This document shows, in pieces, positions 28,034 to 34,418 of a stretch of 64,000 bases of DNA. Positions within the stretch are counted from its first letter, which is position 1; each line of letters opens with the position of its first letter. Under the pieces are notes generated by a model. It saw nothing but the letters and a program-made list of their open reading frames with translations, ran no database searches and was not told the DNA's origin. Location: NCBI GenBank assembly GCA_023262965.1, contig JALQXX010000003.1:23306-87305 (forward strand). Direction: 5' to 3'. A program made the translations under genes and the position numbers. The stretch comes from Candidatus Marinamargulisbacteria bacterium (lineage in GTDB: Bacteria > Margulisbacteria > Marinamargulisbacteria > UBA817).

Positions 28034-28840
28034 ATGTTTCAACAATTTAATATTTCACGATCAGGGTTTGGTACGTATCAGAAAATGATGTTTAACATTA
28101 CCAATAATATTGCCAACGCTCAGACCCCTGGGTATAAACAAACTCGGGTGGAATTGGCGACCTTATTTCCCATTATTCTTCAAGAAGCGGAGATGGATTA
28201 TGCGGAAGACGACAATATGAATCCGTACATTAAAAAGAAGCGTGGCATTGAATTGGGAACAGGGGTTCGTATTGAATCCATTTCTACCGATTTTTCCGAA
28301 GGGAATTTACAGGTAACGAATAATGAGTTGGACTGGGCTATTCGTGGGAATGGATTCTTTCAGTTGCGGCGTCCGGATGGTGATATCGTATATTCTCGTT
28401 CGGGAAATTTTACGCGTGATGTATACGGTAATATTGTCACTCAGTCCGGGTATTCGCTGGATCCGCCCATTCGGTTGCCCGATAACACAACCCAGTTAAC
28501 GGTTGATGCGGAAGGTCGTGTTTTTGCGTCCGTTAATAACGATGCCGTCCCCCGAGAAATTGGGCAATTATTATTGTCACGATTTTCAAATCCAGGGGGA
28601 TTAAAAAATATTGGTAATAATTTTTATAAAGAAACAACGGCTTCTGGGGAGCCCATTGTGGAAATTCCTGGTCGAAATGCAACGGGGCAAGTTGTGCAGT
28701 TTTCCATTGAGAATTCCAATGTGGATATTATTAAAGAAATGATGGAAATGATTATGACGCAAAAAGGGTTGGAGTTGCTGGGTAAGGCAATGCAAGCTGG
28801 TGAGCAAATGCTGAAAGCGGGTATGGGGATGACCTCATAA
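28034..28840 (+). CDS. flgG: Flagellar distal rod protein FlgG
   Basis: A 268-residue distal rod protein. It has the N-terminal rod helix with NITNNIANAQTPGYKQTRVE, the FlgG-type ELGTGVRIESISTDFSEGNL, LDWAIRGNGFFQLRRPDGD and the C-terminal hydrophobic heptad helix ending EMIMTQKGLELLGKAMQAGE. No signal peptide is present, as expected for type III export. A strong AAGGAGG site precedes the ATG at 28034. The stop overlaps the proposed ATT start of flgA. Confidence 0.97.
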   Translation: MFQQFNISRSGFGTYQKMMFNITNNIANAQTPGYKQTRVELATLFPIILQEAEMDYAEDDNMNPYIKKKRGIELGTGVRIESISTDFSEGNLQVTNNELDWAIRGNGFFQLRRPDGDIVYSRSGNFTRDVYGNIVTQSGYSLDPPIRLPDNTTQLTVDAEGRVFASVNNDAVPREIGQLLLSRFSNPGGLKNIGNNFYKETTASGEPIVEIPGRNATGQVVQFSIENSNVDIIKEMMEMIMTQKGLELLGKAMQAGEQMLKAGMGMTS

Positions 28841-29526
28841 TTGCGTGGTTTTTCTGCGCTTGGATACTGCTTGCTCCGATGGTTTTGGCGGAAACCATGC
28901 CCTGTGATGGGATTGATGATGTCATGACAGAGGCCTTGGCCAATCACATTCGGGAAAATTATCCGAAGGTTGAGATCGCGGGATTAACCGTGAATCGCCG
29001 TGATTCCAGCGCCTTACCTGCGTGTACGCAGGTGTCTGTGACCATGCCAATGCGCGTCCGGTTTGCCGTGGATACGGTTGTGAAGTTGGATGCCTACAAC
29101 GGGGATCATTTTGTTGGACGGTCAACCCGGTTGTATTATTTTTCTGGATCCGCAAAAGGGATTGCCCTGACGCATGCCATGTCGCGTGGCGATGTTATTG
29201 ATGAATCGGATATGGATGCGGTGTTGATTCCATTGGATCAGGTGAATACGGCAACCATTAGTCATATTGATCCGGGTATGTTTCAGTTACGAAGCAATGG
29301 GTTGAAGGGGCGTGTTTTGGATGACTGGTCAATTGAACCCCGATTTGATGTTGCAAAAGGGCAGTCGGTGCGTGTTATTGTCCATAAACAGCCGGTGACC
29401 TTGACGGTAAAGGGGTCTGTTTTAGACAATGGTCGTATTGGCCGTACCATTCGGGTGGCATTAAATGATAAAATACTGGTAGGAACACTGCATGATAAAA
29501 ATACTGTTTACATTGATCATTTATAG
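28840..29526 (+). CDS. flgA: Flagellar P-ring assembly chaperone FlgA (probable ATT start)
   Basis: The C-terminal SAF domain is clear: ALTHAMSRGDVIDESDMDAV, LKGRVL with paired basic residues, and VARGQSV-type FDVAKGQSVRVIV. The first ATG (28879) falls inside a hydrophobic stretch; reading upstream in frame gives I-AWFFCAWILLAPMVLA, a good Sec signal with cleavage before ETMPC. The only possible initiators there are ATT at 28840 or ATA at 28837, since a stop lies upstream and no ATG, GTG or TTG occurs. ATT overlaps the flgG stop (TAATT) and has a GGGGATG site upstream. FlgA is a periplasmic chaperone for FlgI, encoded two genes later. Confidence 0.85.
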   Translation: MAWFFCAWILLAPMVLAETMPCDGIDDVMTEALANHIRENYPKVEIAGLTVNRRDSSALPACTQVSVTMPMRVRFAVDTVVKLDAYNGDHFVGRSTRLYYFSGSAKGIALTHAMSRGDVIDESDMDAVLIPLDQVNTATISHIDPGMFQLRSNGLKGRVLDDWSIEPRFDVAKGQSVRVIVHKQPVTLTVKGSVLDNGRIGRTIRVALNDKILVGTLHDKNTVYIDHL

Positions 29527-30100
29527 TTTTGTATTTCATGGAATGATGGCGGATTCCTTATGGACAAAATCTCAAACGCGTTCTGTTTTTGATAATCAGC
29601 GGTCATTTTCTGTGGGGGATTTGGTGACGGTTCGAATATCGGCGGAGTCTACAGCGGTTCAAGAGGCTGGAACAACGACGCGAAAATCCTCAAATATTAA
29701 TGCCAATTTCTTTGATACCTTTGATCAATATTCATTAAATGCCAACGCGAATGATTCGCTTAGAAAGATGCAAAATTATCGTCTGGGTGGAAATGACAGT
29801 TATTCAGGCGTGGGGCAAACCACACGAAAAAGTAAAGTAGAGGCCATTGTTTCGTGTACCGTTACCCGTGTGCTACCAAATGGTCATTTGGTTATTAATG
29901 GTGAGCGATTGGTGGATGTCAACAATGATTCAGAAATTATACAGATTTCAGGGATTGTTCGGCCGAATGATATTTCAGCCGCCAATTCGGTCGAATCGCA
30001 TCAAATTGCACAGTTTGCGATCTCTTTGCGTGGCAAAGGGGTGGTTCATTCGAAACAAACACCTGGATTTTTGTCGAATTTTTTTAATTGGGTTTTTTGA
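29492..30100 (+). CDS. flgH: Flagellar L-ring protein FlgH
   Basis: A 202-residue outer-membrane ring protein with FlgH features: SLWTKSQTRSVFDNQRSFSV, VGDLVTVRISAESTAV, VLPNGHLVINGERLVDVN and IISGIVRP-type ISGIVRPNDISAANSVESH. The N terminus is a Sec signal (MIKILFTLIIYSFVFHGMMA) but has no lipobox cysteine, so unlike most FlgH it does not look like a lipoprotein. It overlaps flgA by 35 nt and flgI by 1 nt. Its presence argues for an outer membrane. Confidence 0.95.
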   Translation: MIKILFTLIIYSFVFHGMMADSLWTKSQTRSVFDNQRSFSVGDLVTVRISAESTAVQEAGTTTRKSSNINANFFDTFDQYSLNANANDSLRKMQNYRLGGNDSYSGVGQTTRKSKVEAIVSCTVTRVLPNGHLVINGERLVDVNNDSEIIQISGIVRPNDISAANSVESHQIAQFAISLRGKGVVHSKQTPGFLSNFFNWVF

Positions 30101-31176
30101 TGAAGCGAATTATTTTAGGATTAATTATGGGGATAAGTCTAGTGGGGTATGGTGCGACTACCGTAAAAATTCGCGATATTTCCCGGGTGGTGGAATCCAG
30201 AGACAATCAATTGTTTGGGTATGGGCTGGTGGTTGGGTTACGCAATACAGGGGATACTCAGCGATCGGTTTTTACCGAAAAAGCCCTCACGAATTTACTG
30301 AAGAAAATGGGGATTAGTCCGGATCAACGAGACTTTAAATCGCGTAATGTGGCGTCGGTTATGGTAACGATGAATTTGCCACCGTATGCCCGGCCTGGTC
30401 AAAAGATTGATGTGAACGTATCGTCTTTAGGGGATGCAACAAGTTTGGCGGGGGGGACCTTGCTAATGACGCCATTGCAGGGGCCCGATTTTGAAACATA
30501 TGCGGTGGCTCAAGGCCAAGTTATTGTAGGGGGGATATCAGAGAAATCCAGTAAAGTGAGCTACTATATGAATCAAACAACGTCCGGTCGTGTACCCAAT
30601 GGGGCTATTGTTGAAAAAGAGGTGGCGGTGACGCGTGATGATCAATTAAATATTATACTGGTATTAAATGATCCCAATTTCACCATGTCGTCTAAAGTTG
30701 TTAAAGCACTTAAGGCCAATGGATTTAAGCAGGTTATGGCGTTGGATGCCGCATCGATTCAAATTCCACTAAACAACATACCCGATATGGCATATGTGGA
30801 TATTATTCATAAAATTGAATCCATTGAAGTAGCACCTGAGTCCAGCTCTAGAGTGGTTATTAATGCGAAATCGGGGGTCGTTGTTATTGGGGAAAATGTG
30901 CGGTTGCTTCCGGTTGCGATTACGCATGGGGGCGTCTCGATTAAAATTACGGATAGTTCTAGCACTACGGATTATGGCGGTAGTTCCGGAATAGGGGGGC
31001 AGGATATTGAGGTATCTGAAGATAAAACAACGGTTCATTTTGTAAATCCGGATAATTCATTATCCAGCTTGGTGGATGCATTGAATAAAATAGGGGTCAA
31101 AACGAAGGATCTTATTTCTATTTTACAAGCCATGGAAGAGGCGGGTGCATTGGTGGCCACCATTGATGTTATTTAA
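30100..31176 (+). CDS. flgI: Flagellar P-ring protein FlgI
   Basis: A 358-residue periplasmic ring protein with a Sec signal (MKRIILGLIMGISLVGYGAT) and the FlgI core: VKIRDISRVVESRDNQLFGY, GLVVGLRNTGD, SRNVASVMVT-type KSRNVASVMVTMNLPPYARP and ASLAGGTLLMTPLQGPD. The C-terminal DALNKIGVKTKDLISILQAM matches the end of the family. It forms the P ring around the rod in the peptidoglycan layer. The ATG shares a base with the flgH stop (TGATG). Confidence 0.97.
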   Translation: MKRIILGLIMGISLVGYGATTVKIRDISRVVESRDNQLFGYGLVVGLRNTGDTQRSVFTEKALTNLLKKMGISPDQRDFKSRNVASVMVTMNLPPYARPGQKIDVNVSSLGDATSLAGGTLLMTPLQGPDFETYAVAQGQVIVGGISEKSSKVSYYMNQTTSGRVPNGAIVEKEVAVTRDDQLNIILVLNDPNFTMSSKVVKALKANGFKQVMALDAASIQIPLNNIPDMAYVDIIHKIESIEVAPESSSRVVINAKSGVVVIGENVRLLPVAITHGGVSIKITDSSSTTDYGGSSGIGGQDIEVSEDKTTVHFVNPDNSLSSLVDALNKIGVKTKDLISILQAMEEAGALVATIDVI

Positions 31177-31253
31177 TTGTTTTTGGAATTTACGAGCAGC
31201 TCGTTAAAAGGGAGCGTGCTAAAATAGGCAATTTGTGATATTATTTGATAGGC

Positions 31254-31577
31254 ATGACGTGGGTTATTATATTTGGTATTTTGTTGGGCAATATGGTTTT
31301 TTCCCAAGTGGAAATGAACTATGATATGTTGAATTATATTGCCACCCAAGAGAAAAGTCCGGATAAAGACGATCGCGAAGGGATTAAGCGTCAATTTCAA
31401 ACCTATTTTATTAAGACCGTTTTTTTGAATAATGTTTTTAAATCCGACCAGTTGTTTTACGGCGAAACAGACACGAATTATGAAATTATAAATCAGCTTA
31501 TGATTAATCAATTTGCTAATAATTTGGCCGACACAAATTTTTTGGACTTGTCGCTGGTGAATTTAGATGACAGATAA
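31254..31577 (+). CDS. flgJ: FlgJ-like rod-cap protein without muramidase domain
   Basis: A 107-residue protein placed directly after flgI, the usual site of flgJ. The core GIKRQFQTYFIKTVFLNNVF with a downstream INQLMINQFANNLADTNFL matches the rod-binding domain of FlgJ. The N-terminal MTWVIIFGILLGNMVFSQ reads as a Sec signal, which FlgJ normally lacks. No peptidoglycan hydrolase domain follows. The ATG at 31254 is preferred to a TTG at 31245. It overlaps the sigma factor gene by 11 nt. Confidence 0.7.
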   Translation: MTWVIIFGILLGNMVFSQVEMNYDMLNYIATQEKSPDKDDREGIKRQFQTYFIKTVFLNNVFKSDQLFYGETDTNYEIINQLMINQFANNLADTNFLDLSLVNLDDR

Positions 31578-32337
31578 TAACGCAGTTCCTGAAGGGCAGT
31601 CGGTTGATATGCCCAATTATCTTTCGCGAGAACTCTATGTGTCTTCTAAAAATAATTATCATGTTACAGATGAGGAAAAACGTATAGCTGATGAACACTT
31701 GTATGTTATTGAAGCCATTTCCGCTGTTTTATTTTCAAAAAAAAAGATGCCCCCAACTGTGGATTATAATGATCTGATTAGTGTGGGGTTTTCGGGTCTT
31801 TTAAAAGCAATTCGCGGGTATGACAAATCCAAAAATGTGTTGTTTAAAACGTATGCCAGTATTCGGATTCGAGGTGAAATGCTGGATTTTATCCGAAAAG
31901 AATGGAAGTCCAAAGCCGCTCACCAGCATCAAACAATGATGAACGGGTTAAAAGAGCGTGTTGCGCATGTGTTTCAAATGCAATTTGATGGGTCTGAGGC
32001 ACCGTCTTCCTACAATGTTTTATCTCAACTAACCACATCATACGTCTTGTCTTTGGATGCTGTTATGGACAGTGGCGGCAGTGATCAGGTGATTGATGGT
32101 GCCAATTCTTTTGAAAATACCGTAAACACCGCTGATGAATATCGGTGTTTGAACAATGTTGTGAAGGCATTGGGTCCCAATGAACAGCAATTTTTGGATA
32201 TGTTTTATTGGCAGGGCCTGTCGCAGAAAGAGATTTCAGATCAGTTGCAAATATCCCCAGCAACCGTGAGTCGGATGCATCGTCGGATTATTGACCTACT
32301 GAAAGAAAAAATGAGCGCGGAGAGTACGAATAAATAA
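31567..32337 (+). CDS. fliA: FliA/WhiG-type flagellar sigma factor
   Basis: A 256-residue sigma70-family factor. Region 2 is visible in DYNDLISVGFSGLLKAIRGY and FKTYASIRIRGEMLDFIRKE (the R.KG..LD.LR pattern of FliA), and region 4 in EQQFLDMFYWQGLSQKEISD with the recognition helix ISPATVSRMHRRII. FliA-class factors direct RNA polymerase to late flagellar promoters. It starts inside the end of the flgJ-like gene. The first 40 residues are longer and more polar than usual. Its anti-sigma FlgM was not found. Confidence 0.9.
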   Translation: MTDNNAVPEGQSVDMPNYLSRELYVSSKNNYHVTDEEKRIADEHLYVIEAISAVLFSKKKMPPTVDYNDLISVGFSGLLKAIRGYDKSKNVLFKTYASIRIRGEMLDFIRKEWKSKAAHQHQTMMNGLKERVAHVFQMQFDGSEAPSSYNVLSQLTTSYVLSLDAVMDSGGSDQVIDGANSFENTVNTADEYRCLNNVVKALGPNEQQFLDMFYWQGLSQKEISDQLQISPATVSRMHRRIIDLLKEKMSAESTNK

Positions 32338-32362
32338 TGTCGGGTATGAATAGGAGATTAAT

Positions 32363-32833
32363 GTGAGATATCTAATCATTATGGTTATGGCCTCTTTTTT
32401 GTGTGTCGCTCAGGATGCAAATGCGCCGGCTACTCGTGGCAATACGGCTACCTATGGCAATGCCGCCACCTACGGTGATGCCGCCACCTACGGTGATGCC
32501 ACCACCTACGGTGATGCCACATCATCACTTCTTTACGATCAGACCGCCCTTAATCTTGAAGCCGCAATCTATGATATGAATCGGCGTCATAATGCCGTTG
32601 CTTATAATATCGCAAATGCCTCTACCCCAGGCTTTCGACCCATTCGCTATGATGATGAAATCGCAGAAGCTATTCGACTCTATGGTACCACTGAAATGCT
32701 CAATGATGTGAATGTGGATGATGAGATGGTTAAGTCTACTAAAATTCGTTTGAAACATAGTGCCTATATTCGGCTACTGACCACCAAAATAGGGATTACC
32801 AAAAAGGTGGTGACGTTAGGCAAGGGTGCCTAA
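32363..32833 (+). CDS. flgB: Flagellar proximal rod protein FlgB-like, with signal peptide and hexapeptide repeats
   Basis: A 156-residue protein from GTG 32363 (AGGAG upstream; an overlapping ATG would stop at once). Residues 50-156 match FlgB: QTALNLEAAIYDMNRRHNAV, AYNIANASTPGFRPIRYDDE and the C-terminal hydrophobic helix. Before this come an apparent Sec signal (MRYLIIMVMASFLCVAQ) and about five six-residue units of the type ATYGDA. Ordinary FlgB starts near the rod helix and has no signal. From here to about 35.4 kb the coding strand becomes C-rich, unlike its neighbours. Confidence 0.82.
   Translation: MRYLIIMVMASFLCVAQDANAPATRGNTATYGNAATYGDAATYGDATTYGDATSSLLYDQTALNLEAAIYDMNRRHNAVAYNIANASTPGFRPIRYDDEIAEAIRLYGTTEMLNDVNVDDEMVKSTKIRLKHSAYIRLLTTKIGITKKVVTLGKGA
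32438..32524 (+). repeat. 18-bp tandem repeat inside flgB
   Basis: About five copies of an 18-bp unit of the form ACCTACGGTGATGCCGCC encode repeated ATYGDA peptides between the signal sequence and the FlgB domain. The last three copies are almost identical in DNA, indicating recent expansion or contraction by slippage. Confidence 0.85.
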
Positions 32834-33467
32834 CCTAGCGGGTGGGATTTTTCGAATATCTGCGTTAAGTGTGGTCCTCCGATCCTCATTTACTAAAGTA
32901 AACTCCGGTTCTCACACCACACTGTGCCTTGATCTTCAAAAAATCCCACCCGCTAGGGACTTGCACTCGTATACCTCCTCGTTTACTAACGTAAACTCGG
33001 AGCCCCTTCTACAGTCGCTTTCCTCGTTTACTAGCGTAAACTTGGCGTCCTTCCTACAGTCGCTTTCCTCGTTTACTAGCGTAAACTTGGCGTCCTTTCT
33101 ACAGTCGCTTTCCTCGTTTACTAACGTAAACTTGGAGTCCTTTCTACAGTCGCTTTCCTCGTTTACTAGCGTAAACTTGGCGTCCTTTTTGCACCCATTT
33201 GCCGCGTTTAATCCCCCAAACGTTGCTTTATTTTTCTGCTTCGGACTGATTGCGTTTTTTTTGGTGGATTTGAGTTTTATTCAAAATGAACCTTTTCAAA
33301 CCTTGGTTTATTTTGTACAATCAAATGGTATGATGAGCGGATTTCTTCAATGGTTTCAAACTGTTGTCACATCGTGTAGCCCTGTTGCAAAAAAAATTAA
33401 AACCTATTTATTGGATTGCTTTAGCCCACCCCTATCCCACTTTGGATCCCTAGCCTATGATTTTTAA
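32826..33467 (+). CDS. Open reading frame carrying in-frame palindromic repeats, between flgB and flgC
   Basis: A 213-codon frame from GTG 32826, overlapping the flgB stop by 8 nt and the flgC start by 11 nt, as coupled genes do. Residues about 50-120 are tandem 15-residue units of the type SSFTSVNLASFLQSL, encoded by the 45-bp palindromic array. The last 90 residues have a hydrophobic helix (LFFCFGLIAFFLVDLSF) and look protein-like. I recognise no domain. It could be a small membrane protein invaded by a palindromic element, or a frame kept open only by chance. The overlaps at both ends favour translation. Confidence 0.4.
   Translation: MPNLAGGIFRISALSVVLRSSFTKVNSGSHTTLCLDLQKIPPARDLHSYTSSFTNVNSEPLLQSLSSFTSVNLASFLQSLSSFTSVNLASFLQSLSSFTNVNLESFLQSLSSFTSVNLASFLHPFAAFNPPNVALFFCFGLIAFFLVDLSFIQNEPFQTLVYFVQSNGMMSGFLQWFQTVVTSCSPVAKKIKTYLLDCFSPPLSHFGSLAYDF
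32834..32957. repeat. 124-bp imperfect palindrome with nested inverted repeats
   Basis: The outer arms are 27 nt (32834-32860 and 32931-32957; CCTAGCGGGTGGGATTTTT and its complement) with about two mismatches. Inside lie AGTGTGGT (32868-32875) and ACCACACT (32916-32923), and at the centre TTTACT-AA-AGTAAA. A transcript would fold into one long stem. It begins right after the flgB stop. It could be a mobile palindromic element, a processing or attenuation site, or a terminator-like barrier, though no T run follows. Confidence 0.8.
32977..33190. repeat. 45-bp tandem repeat, each unit with a 16-bp palindrome
   Basis: Nearly five head-to-tail copies of a 45-bp unit start at 32977, 33022, 33067, 33112 and 33157 (the last incomplete). 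Each begins CCTCGTTTACTAGCGTAAAC, whose GTTTAC and GTAAAC arms form a hairpin. Copies differ by a few bases (TAGC or TAAC loop). A related degenerate copy forms the centre of the adjacent 124-bp palindrome. The length is divisible by three and the frame stays open. Confidence 0.92.
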
Positions 33468-33903
33468 AATTAGTGTTTTGCTTCTTGCTCTTTTTGTATA
33501 CGCTTTCCCCCAAAAAAGTGGCGCTATCGATGCCCTTAATCTATCCGGTAATGGTATGCTCGTTCAAAAATACCGCCTTCGTATTATTGCCGAAAATATC
33601 GCCAATGTCTCCACTCATATGACCGATCGCGGTGAACCCTATCGTAAAAAATACGTTATGGTTGTCCCCGATAAACACGGCGTTCGCGCCGCTGGTATCA
33701 TGGAATCCAATGCCCCCTTCGGCCAAATATTGGACCCAGGTCATGTCTTCGCCGATCAACATGGGATTCTCCGTACACCAAATTTTGAACTTAATGACGA
33801 AATGGTTAATCTCTCTTACTCAAACCTACTCTATGAAGCCAATACCACCGCATTTAAATCGTCACGACAAATGTTTCAAAATACCCTCGAGCTCCTTAAA
33901 TGA
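33457..33903 (+). CDS. flgC: Flagellar proximal rod protein FlgC-like, with a signal peptide
   Basis: A 148-residue protein. From about residue 24 it follows FlgC: DALNLSGNGMLVQKYRLRII, AENIANVSTH, EPYRKKYVMV and the C-terminal MVNLSYSNLLYEANTTAFKS, which carries the conserved EM-N...A..Y..N helix. The first 23 residues (MIFKISVLLLALFVYAFPQK then SGA) look like a Sec signal, absent from ordinary FlgC, whose homology starts at its initiator Met. The stop and the fliE start overlap (ATGA). Confidence 0.88.
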   Translation: MIFKISVLLLALFVYAFPQKSGAIDALNLSGNGMLVQKYRLRIIAENIANVSTHMTDRGEPYRKKYVMVVPDKHGVRAAGIMESNAPFGQILDPGHVFADQHGILRTPNFELNDEMVNLSYSNLLYEANTTAFKSSRQMFQNTLELLK

Positions 33904-34403
33904 TCCAGAACCTACCCATACACTCCCCTGTAAATGCCCTCCAAAAAATAAACCCCGCTCACGCCCTTAATCCCGAACTCGTCAATGAATTTAATGCCGT
34001 CTTTAAAGAAGCCGCTGCCGCTATTGTCCATACATCTGAAAATAATGATAAAAAACAGGGCAAAATACCCCACGATACCATCTCCCTCCATAATGTCGAT
34101 CGCCATTACCTCGCCCAACAAGTGAATGCCGGTGTCGTTAATGCCGCCACACAGGCCGATCCCAAATCGCTGAATATTGTCCCCCTTCAAATATTCCTCG
34201 ATAATGCTATTCGATCCCTCGAACGCGTCAGCCAACAAGAAATTCGTGCCAATACGCTCATGAATGAATTTATTAAAGGCAATGTCTCCGAGGATGAAGT
34301 CGTACTCGAAACAGCCAAATTGAATCTCGCCATCTCCATGGTCACCACCATTGTCCAATCAACCGTTCAAACGTTTAAAGAAATACAACAGATCCCAGTT
34401 TAG
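33900..34403 (+). CDS. fliE: Flagellar hook-basal-body protein FliE, N-terminally extended
   Basis: A 167-residue protein whose last 65 residues match FliE (IRSLERVSQQEIRANTLMNE, FIKGNVSEDEVVLETAKLNL and the final TVQTFKEIQQIPV). FliE links the MS ring to the rod. Typical FliE is close to 100 residues; the additional N-terminal part here is polar, has no signal peptide, and resembles no known domain. It overlaps flgC by 4 nt. Confidence 0.85.
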   Translation: MIQNLPIHSPVNALQKINPAHALNPELVNEFNAVFKEAAAAIVHTSENNDKKQGKIPHDTISLHNVDRHYLAQQVNAGVVNAATQADPKSLNIVPLQIFLDNAIRSLERVSQQEIRANTLMNEFIKGNVSEDEVVLETAKLNLAISMVTTIVQSTVQTFKEIQQIPV

Positions 34404-34418
34404 GTGTAATATAAAAAA

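Noticed and set aside
32828-32870. Integron attC-like site: GCCTAAC at 32828-32834 and GTTAAGT at 32864-32870 fit the RYYYAAC and GTTRRRY core boxes
   Set aside because: The spacing is too short, no L boxes are present, the surrounding palindrome has a different symmetry, and no integron integrase is nearby.
32977-33190. CRISPR-like array
   Set aside because: The 45-bp units are contiguous and nearly identical over their whole length, with no variable spacers and no cas genes; this is a tandem repeat.
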